Shown here piece after piece: positions 1 to 8,817 of a DNA stretch of 35,972 nt. The notes beneath the pieces were generated by a model. It made no database searches and was not told where the DNA came from. It saw only the letters and a list, made by a program, of their open reading frames with translations. The DNA lies in contig JANLZB010000060.1 in the NCBI GenBank assembly GCA_031366005.1, positions 1 through 35,972 on the forward strand, read 5' to 3'. Position numbers and translations under genes: made by a program. The stretch is from JANLUX01 sp031366005. GTDB lineage: Bacteria; Bacteroidota; Bacteroidia; AKYH767-A; OLB10. The number at the start of each line of letters is the position of its first letter. The stretch's first letter is position 1.

Positions 1-25
1 TGTCATGCTGAGGTACGAAGCATCT
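1..25. repeat. Possible edge of a dispersed intergenic repeat
   Basis: The window opens with TGTCATGCTGAG followed by a tail ending GAAGCATCT. From memory this resembles a dispersed repeat (TGTCATnCTGAGnnnnGAAGnATCT type) common between genes in Bacteroidota and several other phyla. Only one copy is present here, so the repeat nature is not demonstrated by this window. It overlaps the apparent start codon of the first gene. Confidence 0.35.
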
Positions 26-493
26 CTTGTCGTTTTTGTGTTTGTGTTTTCATTTTCAGCAAATGCACAAACCTTTACAATTGACATCAGCGATAATGCA
101 GGGCTTCAACATCAAACTAATTTTTATCATATCACACAAGATAGTTTAGTGATAAAAGGTAAATCAGATTATGGTAGAAGCAATGTTGATTACCTGGAAC
201 GTAAGTTAAGCGCTTCAGAAAAGCAACAACTGGAAAAATTTCTTGTGACTTACCCCTCAGATAGTTTAAAAGAATCTTATTTTAATGAGTACAGCAATTT
301 CGATTACATTTCAGCAGAACATTTTCCCAGATTGATTGATGTAACGATTGAGAAGCAGAATAAATCTTTTCATACCAAAGCAACCAATGCTTATGTGTAC
401 TTGCTTGCTGATTTATTTAACCAGGTTAATACAATTCTTCCTACGGAAGTCAGATTTAAATACGATAAGAATAATTTCAATGCGATGTATTGA
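5..493 (+). CDS. Hypothetical secreted protein
   Basis: A 162-residue protein of no family I recognise. A hydrophobic segment (about residues 8-18) ends in SANAQ, a typical Bacteroidota signal-peptidase site, so the mature protein (about 140 residues, from QTFTID) is probably periplasmic or on the surface. The mature part is polar, without cysteines, with mixed alpha/beta character. The first codons (MLRYEAS) are encoded by what looks like a dispersed repeat, and the usual positively charged start of a signal peptide is weak. The true start may therefore lie upstream of the window, or the repeat may have supplied a new start. It is followed by the DUF4160/DUF2442 remnants, with no sign of shared function. 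Confidence 0.6.
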   Translation: MLRYEASLVVFVFVFSFSANAQTFTIDISDNAGLQHQTNFYHITQDSLVIKGKSDYGRSNVDYLERKLSASEKQQLEKFLVTYPSDSLKESYFNEYSNFDYISAEHFPRLIDVTIEKQNKSFHTKATNAYVYLLADLFNQVNTILPTEVRFKYDKNNFNAMY

Positions 494-511
494 TGAAAAT
501 TTGAAACGGTA

Positions 512-586
512 ATGCCAAAAATATTTGAATATTTTGGAATTGTTTTTCTATTTTATAGCGATGAGCATTTGCCAATAAAAAGATAA
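512..586 (+). pseudogene. DUF4160 remnant, 24 codons
   Basis: Starting at an ATG, the sequence encodes MPKIFEYFGIVFLFYSDEH followed by LPIKR and a stop. The first 22 residues match the highly conserved N-terminus of DUF4160 proteins (MPxIxEYxGIxFxFYSnEHxPIHVH), normally 80-100 residues long. Here the reading stops just where the conserved HVH segment should begin, so most of the gene has been deleted. DUF4160 genes usually sit directly upstream of a DUF2442 gene, and a DUF2442 gene starts 8 bases after this stop. The start is intact, so a 24-residue peptide could still be made. The family match is from memory; the truncation is visible in the sequence. Confidence 0.6.
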
Positions 587-594
587 AGTAAATA

Positions 595-843
595 ATGAAA
601 ACAATTTCCGTAACAAATGCAGAATATTTGAATGATTACAAAATTAAAGTTCATTTCAACGACAGTTTTGAACGGATTGTTGACTTGGAAAATTTTTTTA
701 CAACACATTCTCATCCCCAGTATGATAAATACAAGAATCCTGAATTATTTAAAAAATTCAAAATTGAAAATGGAAATATTGTATGGGGTAAGGATTGGGA
801 TATAATTTTTCCGATCTATAACTTGTATAAAGGTAAAATTTAA
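595..843 (+). CDS. DUF2442 domain-containing protein
   Basis: An 82-residue protein made of a single DUF2442 domain: an N-terminal strand pattern (ISVTNAEYLNDYKIKVHFND), a central FFTTHSHPQYDKYKNPELFKKFKIENG segment, and the terminal signature WGKDWDIIFPIYNLYKG. Length and ending are normal for the family. DUF2442 proteins commonly lie beside DUF4160 genes and the pair has been proposed to be toxin-antitoxin-like; the molecular function is not established. Its partner upstream is reduced to a 24-codon stub, so this copy is probably orphaned. No clear promoter motif precedes it. Confidence 0.82.
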   Translation: MKTISVTNAEYLNDYKIKVHFNDSFERIVDLENFFTTHSHPQYDKYKNPELFKKFKIENGNIVWGKDWDIIFPIYNLYKGKI

Positions 844-875
844 AAATAATATTTAATCTAATAATTAAGTTAAAA

Positions 876-2189
876 TTGCGCACTAAATCACTCCGTACAA
901 ATAAAATTAATGTTGTAACACTTGGTTGTTCTAAGAATGTTGTTGACTCTGAAGTGTTGATGGGACAGTTACGTGCCAATCAAATGGAAGTGCAGCATGA
1001 TGGTGATGATAATGATGCAAATATTGTTGTGATTAACACCTGTGGTTTTATTGATAATGCCAAGCAGGAAAGCATTGATACCATTTTACATTATGCGCGT
1101 GCAAAAGAGGCAGGACAGATTGATAAACTTTTTGTTACCGGTTGTTTAAGTGAGCGCTACAAGCCCGATCTGGAAAAAGAAATTCCAAATGTTGATGCGT
1201 ATTTCGGTACACGTGACTTACCTCGGTTATTAAAAACATTAGGTGCAGATTATAAACATGAGTTGATTGGTGAAAGAATACTAACCACACCAAAACATTT
1301 TGCATATTTAAAAATTTCAGAAGGTTGTGATCGTCCGTGTTCTTTTTGTGCAATACCATTGATGCGGGGCAATCACTTCTCAAAACCGATAGAGGCATTG
1401 GTGCAGGAAGCAAAATTGCTTGCGAAGAATGGAACAAAAGAATTGTTGCTGATTGCACAGGATTCCACATATTACGGTTTAGATATTTATCGTGAACGAA
1501 AATTCGCTGACTTATTAAAACATTTATCAGACGTTGAAGGTATTGAATGGATTCGTTTGCATTATGCATTTCCTTCCGGATTTCCATTGGAAGTTTTGGA
1601 TGTGATGCGTGAACGGAAAAATATTTGTAATTACCTGGATATGCCTTTGCAGCACATCAGTGACAACATGCTTAAAAGTATGCGAAGAGGAACCACACAT
1701 AAAAAAACAACTGATCTTGTAAATACAATTCGCGATCGTGTTCCGGGAATTGCATTACGCACCACAATGATTGCCGGTTATCCGGGAGAAACGGAAGAAG
1801 ATCATCAACAGTTATTGGAATTTGTTAAACAAACACGTTTTGACCGACTTGGAATTTTTACTTATTCGCACGAAGAAAATACACATGCATATTTATTGAA
1901 TGATGATGTGCCGGAAGAAATAAAACAGGAACGTGCAGGTGCAGTGATGGCTGTTCAGCAGGAAGTATCCAATGAAATTAACCAGCAGAAAATTGGTAAG
2001 GAGTTTAAAGTTTTGTTTGACCGCAAAGAAGGCGAATATTTTATTGGACGAACGGAATTTGATTCTCCCGAAGTTGATAACGAAGTATTGGTGGAAGCAA
2101 AACAACATTACATGCGCATAGGAGATTTTGCCAATGTGCGCATCACACATGCAGAGGATTATGATTTGTTTGCCGAACCAGTGTTGTGA
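876..2189 (+). CDS. rimO: Ribosomal protein S12 methylthiotransferase RimO
   Basis: Radical-SAM enzyme that methylthiolates the beta-carbon of a conserved aspartate in ribosomal protein S12. The 437-residue product has the full family layout. The N-terminal UPF0004 domain carries the three cysteines of the auxiliary 4Fe-4S cluster (C18 in LGCSKN, C56 in NTCGF, C90 in TGCLSERY). The radical-SAM cluster motif is C151-x3-C155-x2-C158 (CDRPCSFC). A C-terminal TRAM domain ends in DYDLFAEPVL. The motif LGCSKNxVDSE is typical of RimO rather than MiaB, which has LGCQMN. The start is TTG at 876; no ATG lies ahead of the conserved NKINVVTLGC, and there is no Shine-Dalgarno sequence. bshC follows 30 bases downstream. 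Confidence 0.97.
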   Translation: MRTKSLRTNKINVVTLGCSKNVVDSEVLMGQLRANQMEVQHDGDDNDANIVVINTCGFIDNAKQESIDTILHYARAKEAGQIDKLFVTGCLSERYKPDLEKEIPNVDAYFGTRDLPRLLKTLGADYKHELIGERILTTPKHFAYLKISEGCDRPCSFCAIPLMRGNHFSKPIEALVQEAKLLAKNGTKELLLIAQDSTYYGLDIYRERKFADLLKHLSDVEGIEWIRLHYAFPSGFPLEVLDVMRERKNICNYLDMPLQHISDNMLKSMRRGTTHKKTTDLVNTIRDRVPGIALRTTMIAGYPGETEEDHQQLLEFVKQTRFDRLGIFTYSHEENTHAYLLNDDVPEEIKQERAGAVMAVQQEVSNEINQQKIGKEFKVLFDRKEGEYFIGRTEFDSPEVDNEVLVEAKQHYMRIGDFANVRITHAEDYDLFAEPVL

Positions 2190-2219
2190 TATTTTATAAG
2201 TTTACAGCAAACGTTTTTA

Positions 2220-3815
2220 ATGCAGAAATATACTCTAGATTTTGCACAAACAGGTTTACTACCTCATCTGATCACAGATTACATTTTGCAAAATGATTCT
2301 TTAAAATCTTTTTATCAATACCCTCCAACTCTGAATTCATTTGCAGATGTTATTGAGCAACGAAAAAAATTTCCATTTCATCGCAACACATTATTTTCTG
2401 TAATTCAAAAACAATATGCTGATGTTGCAGCTGTAAATGATTTGGTAAAAGAGAATATCAGTTCACTGCAAAACGAAAATACGTTTACCGTTACCACCGG
2501 TCACCAGCTTTGTATATTCACCGGACCATTGTATGTGTTGTACAAAATAATTTCCACTATTAATCTTGCAAAAGCATTAAAAGAAAAATATCCTGCATAC
2601 CATTTTGTACCGGTTTACTGGATGGCAAGTGAGGATCATGATTTTGCAGAAATAAATCACATACATCTTTTCAACAAAAAAATTGAATGGAAAAATGAAG
2701 CAAAAGGAATAGCAGGAGGCTTACCTACTGAAACAATTGCTGATGTAATAAAAGAATTAAAAGAAGTTTTAGGAACAAGTGAAAACGCAAATAAGTTAGA
2801 GCAGCTTTTTGAACATTCCTACTTATTTAATTCTTCCCTTGCTGATGCAATGCGTGCACTGATAAATGATTTATTCGGAAAATATGGTTTGGTTATAGTT
2901 GATGGAAATGAGCATGCATTGAAAAATATTTTTATTCCGGCAATGGAGGAAGAACTTTTACATCAATCTTCTTTTGAAATAGTAAGCGCAACATCATCAG
3001 CACTTGAAAAATTAAAATATAAGCCGCAGGTAAATCCACGAAATATTAATTTGTTTTTTTTAGAAGAAGGATTGCGTGAAAGAATTGTACCAACAGCTGA
3101 TGGTAATTATGAAGTAATTAATTCAGATATAAAATTTACAAAAGAAGCCTTGCTTGATGTACTTCATCTGCAACCTGAAAAATTCAGTCCGAATGTTGTG
3201 TTACGTCCTCTTTACCAGGAAACAGTTTTGCCAAATATAGCTTACGTGGGAGGACCCGGTGAGCTTAGTTATTGGTTGCAGTATAAATTATTGTTTGACC
3301 ATCACAAAATCCATTTCCCCTCATTGATATTACGAAACAGTGTTTTGATTTTAGATGCTAATGCACAAAAAAAACTTAATGCACTTGGTTTTGATTTCAA
3401 AGACTTATTCCGTTCTTATGATGATTTGGTTAAAGAATACATTTCAAAAAATACAGAAAACAAAATTGACTTTGCTGAACAAGCACTTCAGATAAAAAAC
3501 ATTTTTGAAAACCTTTCACAGAAAACTTCTCCTGTGGATCCAACATTGGTAGCATCCATAAAAGCAGAGCAACAAAAAGCTTTAAATAGTATTGATGTGA
3601 TTGATAAAAAAGTGACTGCAGCAATAAAAAGAAAAAACGAAACGGTATTAAATCAGATAAAAGTTATTACAGAAAAAGTTTTTCCTGAAAAAACTTTTCA
3701 GGAGCGTTATCAGAATTTTATTCCTTATTACATTAAATACGGAGAAGGATTTATTGATGAACTGATAATTCAACTTAAATCAATGGATAATAATCTTACG
3801 ATCCTTGTAGAATAA
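2220..3815 (+). CDS. bshC: Bacillithiol biosynthesis cysteine-adding enzyme BshC
   Basis: Last enzyme of bacillithiol synthesis, proposed to add cysteine to glucosaminyl-malate in the cytoplasm. The 531-residue length is normal for the family. Diagnostic blocks are TTGHQLCIFTGPLYVLYKI (residues 92-110), FVPVYWMASEDHDFAEINHI (about 129-148) and GGPGELSYWLQ in the C-terminal half. A long helical, probably coiled-coil segment covers roughly residues 400-480. The presence of bshC suggests this Gram-negative organism uses bacillithiol as a low-molecular-weight thiol, as known for other Bacteroidota; bshA and bshB are not in the window. It is probably co-transcribed with rimO and ends 3 bases before the stop of the convergent T9SS gene, with no obvious terminator between them. 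Confidence 0.95.
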   Translation: MQKYTLDFAQTGLLPHLITDYILQNDSLKSFYQYPPTLNSFADVIEQRKKFPFHRNTLFSVIQKQYADVAAVNDLVKENISSLQNENTFTVTTGHQLCIFTGPLYVLYKIISTINLAKALKEKYPAYHFVPVYWMASEDHDFAEINHIHLFNKKIEWKNEAKGIAGGLPTETIADVIKELKEVLGTSENANKLEQLFEHSYLFNSSLADAMRALINDLFGKYGLVIVDGNEHALKNIFIPAMEEELLHQSSFEIVSATSSALEKLKYKPQVNPRNINLFFLEEGLRERIVPTADGNYEVINSDIKFTKEALLDVLHLQPEKFSPNVVLRPLYQETVLPNIAYVGGPGELSYWLQYKLLFDHHKIHFPSLILRNSVLILDANAQKKLNALGFDFKDLFRSYDDLVKEYISKNTENKIDFAEQALQIKNIFENLSQKTSPVDPTLVASIKAEQQKALNSIDVIDKKVTAAIKRKNETVLNQIKVITEKVFPEKTFQERYQNFIPYYIKYGEGFIDELIIQLKSMDNNLTILVE

Positions 3816-3818
3816 AAA

Positions 3819-6179
3819 TCAATAAACAAACTTCTGAGAAACCACAGCTCCATTACTTACAATCTTTGCAAAATAAAATCCATGCGAAAGATTGGAAATG
3901 GAAATATTATAGGTTTGATTAGCAATAATATTTTTTGAAAGTACTTCCTTGCCATTAATATCAAAAATATTTAAAGGCACAGTTTCATCATTTTCAGAAA
4001 TAATATTCACCAATAGATTTTCATCATTAATAAAAATTAGGAGTTCGTTTTTATCTGTGATTGATTTGGATACAATTGTTTTTGAAAGTGACCATGCACC
4101 ATTAAAATCAAATTCATTTAAACGGTAATATGAAATCCCTCTTAAGGGATGTTCATCGCGAAAAGAATAATTAATTATTTCGTTACTGTTACCTGCTGCA
4201 TTAACCCGTCCTATTTCTGAAAAATCATTTCCATTTTGCGAATGCTCCAACTGAAAATAATCACTGTTTTTTTCAGATGCAGTTTGCCAGTTTAACTGAT
4301 TGTAATCTTTATATGATTTGGTTTCGAAAAAAATTAATTCTACAGGCAGCGGATTGAAAGGTGTTGCAGATGCAAGTGTAAGTGGCCTGGTGGCACCGAA
4401 TAGGGTGATTGTTAATCCTGCATTTAAAGTACCGGTGGTGGTGTTTCCTGAATATGCCGAAGCATTTTTATCAAGCCATTTAGTTCCATCCCATTGTGCA
4501 ACACGAAGACTACTCAGACTATCCACTCCGCAACTGTAAGTATTCCATGATAAGGAAACATTAGCATCTTTAGTACCTGTCCGTAAAAGTGTCCAGTATT
4601 CACACCTGCTAACGTGATTTAAGGTTGCATCCTTACTCATGGTATTAAAACTTGCATTAGGATCAGCTTTAAAATATTCAGCAGTAAATGTTTCAGTACC
4701 ACCAACAGGAGTTACTGTTATCGGACGGTATTGATTATTTTTTCCAATGGGAAACGTAAATGGCGTTGCTCCTGTTTTTACCATTTTTCCACTAACAAAG
4801 CTTGAATCACTTACCGCACCAACGCTTGAAGAAGGCGTCATGGTTAACAATACCCCCGTGTTAAACAATATTAATTTTCCCCGTAACATAAATAATTTTC
4901 CTCCGATGCTGCGGCTATAATCAAGTGTAACTCCATAGGGATTATCAATGATAAGGTTATTCGGACCGAAGCTATTCTGAAACTCAATTGAGAGATGTGA
5001 GATTGCAGCGCTTTGTGCAGCAGTAGGACAATTATATCTTAATGTCCCATTGACGCCATAACGTACATAAGCACCACTCATATCCACATTATCAAAATAT
5101 CCATAGGTCATCGTTAGCGTATCTTCAATATAAACCGGATTATTACCTCTGATTCCCGCAGGAGCATTATTAACAATAAGATTGGATACGGTGTTACCCG
5201 GAGGACCTGCAGTATTCCATGAGCTTGCCTGGTCAATCTCTGCTCCTGTTTGCGTTCGTCCTGTACTGCTGGGACTATGGTTTCTGTATTCAAGATATGA
5301 GCCCGGTGAATAGAAAAAATTGGTGGTAGCCGGACTTGAAAGCATGGGTCCCGGATTAGCCCTTCCTACTGTTAATTTACCTCCATTACGAATGTTAATG
5401 CTGCTCCCGCTTAAAAATCCACCATGCACTTCCAGCTCCCCATAAACATCTATACTCTGACAATAAGTTGAATCATCATTAATTGCCCCGACATCACCTT
5501 TACGTTGTCCACAACGCATGCAGGCTAACTTACAACCGGGAGCAACGTATAATGTACCGTAGCCATTACCGAAAGAGGGTCCTTTATCAATTTTTAAATC
5601 AAAAAAAGTATAAGATGCAGGAAGTCGCAATTCAAAATTTCCGGAGGTAAGTTCAAAGTCACCCACTTTAATACTCTTGGGACTATACCCTAAAGCACCC
5701 TGATTGAGTGCAACCTCCACACGCCAGTTGTAAGGATAGAGATTGTTCCAATTAGAACCAAAAAGCGCACGTGAACCTCCAACAAATTTTACCCTGCCAT
5801 TGGCAGAAGTAATAATATTAGTATTGTAAGTGGTGTTAGGTCCGTTTAAAGTTCCGCTTAATTGTAATGTATAATTACCGAGGGCAAGCGGGGTAGCAAC
5901 AATGGGTGTACCCAGATTTTGAATGGTAAAGTTTACACAGTAAGCATCTGCTGTTAGTACAACAGCATCGGCACAGCGAATAATTACTGAATCATTGGCA
6001 TCCGGTAATCCATCAAGATCACTGTCACTTCCGGCAAGTAATTGCCATGTTGCAGCCTGGTTCCAGCTTCCTGCTGCTTTGCTGCGATAAGTAGCCTGGG
6101 AGAAACACTTAATACCCCATACCAGACTTATCAGAACTGTTAATAAAAATACCTTTCGAATTCTGATCATATTTAACAA
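3819..6179 (-). CDS. T9SS type A sorting domain-containing surface protein
   Basis: A 786-residue secreted protein. It has a signal peptide (residues 1-28, ending KCFSQ), then a G8/beta-helix-like region (starting SWNQAATWQ) with a calcium-binding style acidic loop (DSDLDGLPDAND). A long beta-rich stretch follows. Near residues 620-710 is the LPVELIFFETKS...WQTASEKNSDYFQLEHS module that often precedes T9SS tails. The last ~80 residues form a type A sorting domain (PLNIFDINGKEVLS, SISNLSHGFYFAKI, QKFVY). The family is exported by the type IX system and the tail is usually removed on attachment to the surface. The cargo's own activity is unknown; no catalytic motif is seen. A second start, M4, is equally possible. 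Convergent with bshC. Confidence 0.9.
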   Translation of the reverse strand: MLNMIRIRKVFLLTVLISLVWGIKCFSQATYRSKAAGSWNQAATWQLLAGSDSDLDGLPDANDSVIIRCADAVVLTADAYCVNFTIQNLGTPIVATPLALGNYTLQLSGTLNGPNTTYNTNIITSANGRVKFVGGSRALFGSNWNNLYPYNWRVEVALNQGALGYSPKSIKVGDFELTSGNFELRLPASYTFFDLKIDKGPSFGNGYGTLYVAPGCKLACMRCGQRKGDVGAINDDSTYCQSIDVYGELEVHGGFLSGSSINIRNGGKLTVGRANPGPMLSSPATTNFFYSPGSYLEYRNHSPSSTGRTQTGAEIDQASSWNTAGPPGNTVSNLIVNNAPAGIRGNNPVYIEDTLTMTYGYFDNVDMSGAYVRYGVNGTLRYNCPTAAQSAAISHLSIEFQNSFGPNNLIIDNPYGVTLDYSRSIGGKLFMLRGKLILFNTGVLLTMTPSSSVGAVSDSSFVSGKMVKTGATPFTFPIGKNNQYRPITVTPVGGTETFTAEYFKADPNASFNTMSKDATLNHVSRCEYWTLLRTGTKDANVSLSWNTYSCGVDSLSSLRVAQWDGTKWLDKNASAYSGNTTTGTLNAGLTITLFGATRPLTLASATPFNPLPVELIFFETKSYKDYNQLNWQTASEKNSDYFQLEHSQNGNDFSEIGRVNAAGNSNEIINYSFRDEHPLRGISYYRLNEFDFNGAWSLSKTIVSKSITDKNELLIFINDENLLVNIISENDETVPLNIFDINGKEVLSKNIIANQTYNISISNLSHGFYFAKIVSNGAVVSQKFVY

Positions 6180-6196
6180 TTACAATGGAATTTTGA

Positions 6197-6210
6197 ATTG
6201 GTGAACCAAT
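6197..6210. other. Short palindrome between divergent genes
   Basis: ATTGG and CCAAT arms separated by TGAA lie 18 bases upstream of the start of the T9SS type A gene (minus strand). This could be an operator or a small leader hairpin. It is a single short palindrome, so the evidence is weak. Confidence 0.25.
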
Positions 6211-6297
6211 ATTACCTTTAAAAAGAAATTTGTTCCAATATTTTTGGCTAAGGTACCAGTATATTCTGTAAAAAGAAAAAAATAACATCATTTGGGG

Positions 6298-6305
6298 TAC
6301 ATTCG
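6298..6305 (+). promoter_or_regulatory. Putative -7 box (TACATTCG) for the DUF853 gene
   Basis: TACATTCG fits the Bacteroidota -7 element TAnnTTTG in its TTCG variant. It ends 17 bases before the ATG at 6323. No good -33 TTG is seen at the right distance, so the call rests on the -7 box and its position. Confidence 0.45.
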
Positions 6306-6322
6306 CAAACTAAATATCAATC

Positions 6323-7876
6323 ATGGCTTCAACGGACGATTTTACGAAAATAATGACTGAAGGCTATCTAACTAAAGGAGAATTTATTGAGTTAGGTGCC
6401 GGTGTTTTTAAAAATATTGTTGAATCATCAGCAATGATAAAGGCACCACTGAAAACATTCAACAGACATGGATTAATCGCTGGCGCAACCGGAACAGGTA
6501 AAACAAAAACATTACAAGGGATCGCAGAAAAATTATCCGCTAAAGGTGTGCCTGTGTTACTGATGGATATAAAAGGAGACTTGAGTGGTATTGCTAAACC
6601 CGGAATGGAGAATGATAAAATAAAAGAACGACAAACCAAAATTGGAATTGAATGGAAACCTTCTCAATACCCTGTTGAGTTATTATCACTATCTAATGAA
6701 AAAGGGGCTAAGTTGCGGGCAACTGTGTCAGAATTTGGTCCTGTATTGTTTTCAAAAATTTTAGAATTAAATGATACGCAAGGCGGAGTGGTTTCGTTGA
6801 TTTTTAAATATTGTGATGATAAAAATTTGCCCTTACTTGATTTAAAAGATTTCAAAAAAACACTTCAGTATTTAATTAACGAAGGTAAAGCAGAAATTAA
6901 AAATGAATACGGAGCTATAAGTACTTCATCAGCGTCCACCATTTTACGCAAAATTGTAGAGATAGAAGAACAAGGAGCTGATGAGTTTTTTGGAGAAACA
7001 TCTTTTGATGTAAATGATTTAGTGCGAATGGATGAACGTGGTTATGGTTATATGAATGTGATTCGATTAACTGATATACAAGACAAGCCCAAATTATTTT
7101 CAACATTTATGCTTTGCTTGCTTGCTGAGATTTATGCAACGTTTCCTGAAGAAGGCGATGCTGAACAACCTAAGCTCGTAATTTTTATTGACGAAGCGCA
7201 TTTGATTTTTAAGGAAGCAAGTAAGGCATTGATGGATCAATTGGAGTCTATTATAAAATTGATACGGTCAAAAGGTGTAGGGATTTTTTTCTGCACGCAA
7301 ACACCCATTGATATTCCTGCTTCCATACTCGGCCAGTTGGGTATGAAAGTGCAACATGCATTTCGTGCCTTTACTGCCAACGATCGGAAAGCCATTAAAA
7401 CCATTTCTGAAAATTATCCGATATCCGATTTTTATAAAACTGATGAACTATTAACGCAATTGGGAATTGGTGAAGCATTGATTACAGTGCTTACAGAGAA
7501 AGGAACTCCTTCTCCACTTGTTCACACGATGTTGTCTGCTCCGCAATCACGAATGGATGTGCTTACAGTTGCAGAAATTGATGAGATAGTTAACCAGTCA
7601 TCATTAACAAAAAAATACAATCAGGAAGTGGATCGTGAAAGTGCCTATGAATTATTAATTGCAAAAATTCAACAACCGGAAGTTGAAACTCCTGCTGCTG
7701 AATCTAAAAATAGTCATAAGAAAGAAGTAGAAGAACAATCTGTTGTTGGAAATATTTTAGGAAGCACAGTTGGAAAACAAGTTGCACGAACAGTTGCACG
7801 TGAAGTTACACGCGGATTGCTTGGAGTACTTGGCTTATCCGGTACAACACGAAGAAAAAAGAGTTCGTGGTTTTAA
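6323..7876 (+). CDS. DUF853 family HerA-like ATPase
   Basis: P-loop ATPase of the HerA/FtsK type (DUF853, YjgR-like), 517 residues, close to the usual family length. Walker A is GATGTGKT (residues 54-61). The family motif LLMDIKGDLSGIAKPG follows at about 79-94, Walker B is LVIFIDEAHLIF (285-296), and a sensor-like segment GIFFCTQTPIDIPASILGQLG comes after it. The C-terminus is a small low-complexity tail (ARTVAREVTRGLLGVLG, then basic residues ending SSWF), also common in the family. HerA relatives translocate DNA, but the role of DUF853 proteins is not firmly known. It stands alone: a promoter-like TACATTCG lies upstream, and its end faces the convergent RfbD-like gene across 32 bases. Confidence 0.92.
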   Translation: MASTDDFTKIMTEGYLTKGEFIELGAGVFKNIVESSAMIKAPLKTFNRHGLIAGATGTGKTKTLQGIAEKLSAKGVPVLLMDIKGDLSGIAKPGMENDKIKERQTKIGIEWKPSQYPVELLSLSNEKGAKLRATVSEFGPVLFSKILELNDTQGGVVSLIFKYCDDKNLPLLDLKDFKKTLQYLINEGKAEIKNEYGAISTSSASTILRKIVEIEEQGADEFFGETSFDVNDLVRMDERGYGYMNVIRLTDIQDKPKLFSTFMLCLLAEIYATFPEEGDAEQPKLVIFIDEAHLIFKEASKALMDQLESIIKLIRSKGVGIFFCTQTPIDIPASILGQLGMKVQHAFRAFTANDRKAIKTISENYPISDFYKTDELLTQLGIGEALITVLTEKGTPSPLVHTMLSAPQSRMDVLTVAEIDEIVNQSSLTKKYNQEVDRESAYELLIAKIQQPEVETPAAESKNSHKKEVEEQSVVGNILGSTVGKQVARTVAREVTRGLLGVLGLSGTTRRKKSSWF

Positions 7877-7908
7877 AATTTTTCTACTTGTTAAATTATT
7901 GGTATTTG

Positions 7909-8808
7909 TTATTGTTTTAATTGTTCAGCAACTATCTCTAATCCTTGCTTAAAAGTATGGGGTCGATAATCAAGATCATGTTTTGCTTTATCTATTATAA
8001 ACCCTGTTTTGCGAGGACGCCTTGCCGGTTGGTTTAATTCTGAAGAGGTAACCGGAACAATGTATTTACGATCCAGCCTGAAAAAATCTGCTATGATATA
8101 AGCAAAATCCAGAATGCTCATTAATTCCTGCCCGCACACATGATAGATTCCTTTAGCTTTTTTTACAGCCACACTAATACACGCAGATGCTAAATCTTCA
8201 GCCAGTGTAGGTGAACGGTATTGATCATTGATAACATTAATTGTTTTATGTTGTTCTAAAGAATTTTTTACCCACAGCACAAGATTGGATCGCTGCAGAT
8301 CATCCACCACTCCATAGATGATAATTGTGCGGATAACACACCAATCAATTTCACTTTGTTCTAAAATTTTTTCTGATTCTAATTTACTCCATGCGTAATA
8401 GCTTTGTGGGTTGGGAACATCAGTTTCCTTATATGGACCTGCATCACCATCAAAAACAAAATCGGTAGAGAGTTGAATTAAATGGGTGTTATATAACTTA
8501 CATGCATTCACCAGATAACGCACTGCATCAATATTTGCTTTAACACAACCTTCTTTGTCTTTTTCACATTCATCCACATTGGTCATTGCAGCAGTGTTGA
8601 TGATGCATTCCGGCCGGTGCTCAAGTACCAGGTCCATTACTTGTTTCTCATCGGTGACATCAATCGTTTCATAAACATAACCATGCTTGTCGCTGATACG
8701 GTTTTCACCTCTGGCTGCAGCCACCACATGAAACTCAGGCCGATTTTTAAGTGCGTAAACTAACTTCTGACCTAATAATCCATTGCTGCCGGTTATAAGA
8801 ATTTTCAT
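7909..8808 (-). CDS. SDR-family sugar nucleotide reductase, RfbD-like
   Basis: Extended short-chain dehydrogenase/reductase of the dTDP-4-dehydrorhamnose reductase (RfbD/RmlD) family, 299 residues. The Rossmann motif GSNGLLG is at 7-13, the NTAAMTNVDECEKD motif at about 71-84, STDFVFDG at 114-121 (Ser/Thr of the catalytic triad), and YxxxK at Y138/K142 (YYAWSK). RmlD makes dTDP-L-rhamnose, but no rmlA, B or C gene is nearby, so the substrate is open; this could equally be a related NAD(P)-dependent epimerase/reductase. It starts 9 bases downstream of the channel gene on the same strand, so the two form an operon, probably by chance of function. Confidence 0.85.
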   Translation of the reverse strand: MKILITGSNGLLGQKLVYALKNRPEFHVVAAARGENRISDKHGYVYETIDVTDEKQVMDLVLEHRPECIINTAAMTNVDECEKDKEGCVKANIDAVRYLVNACKLYNTHLIQLSTDFVFDGDAGPYKETDVPNPQSYYAWSKLESEKILEQSEIDWCVIRTIIIYGVVDDLQRSNLVLWVKNSLEQHKTINVINDQYRSPTLAEDLASACISVAVKKAKGIYHVCGQELMSILDFAYIIADFFRLDRKYIVPVTSSELNQPARRPRKTGFIIDKAKHDLDYRPHTFKQGLEIVAEQLKQ

Positions 8809-8817
8809 GAGAAATTT

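Noticed and set aside
1135..1587. 150-codon minus-strand frame
   Set aside because: Lies wholly inside rimO, whose protein motifs are unambiguous; composition is that of an antisense shadow.
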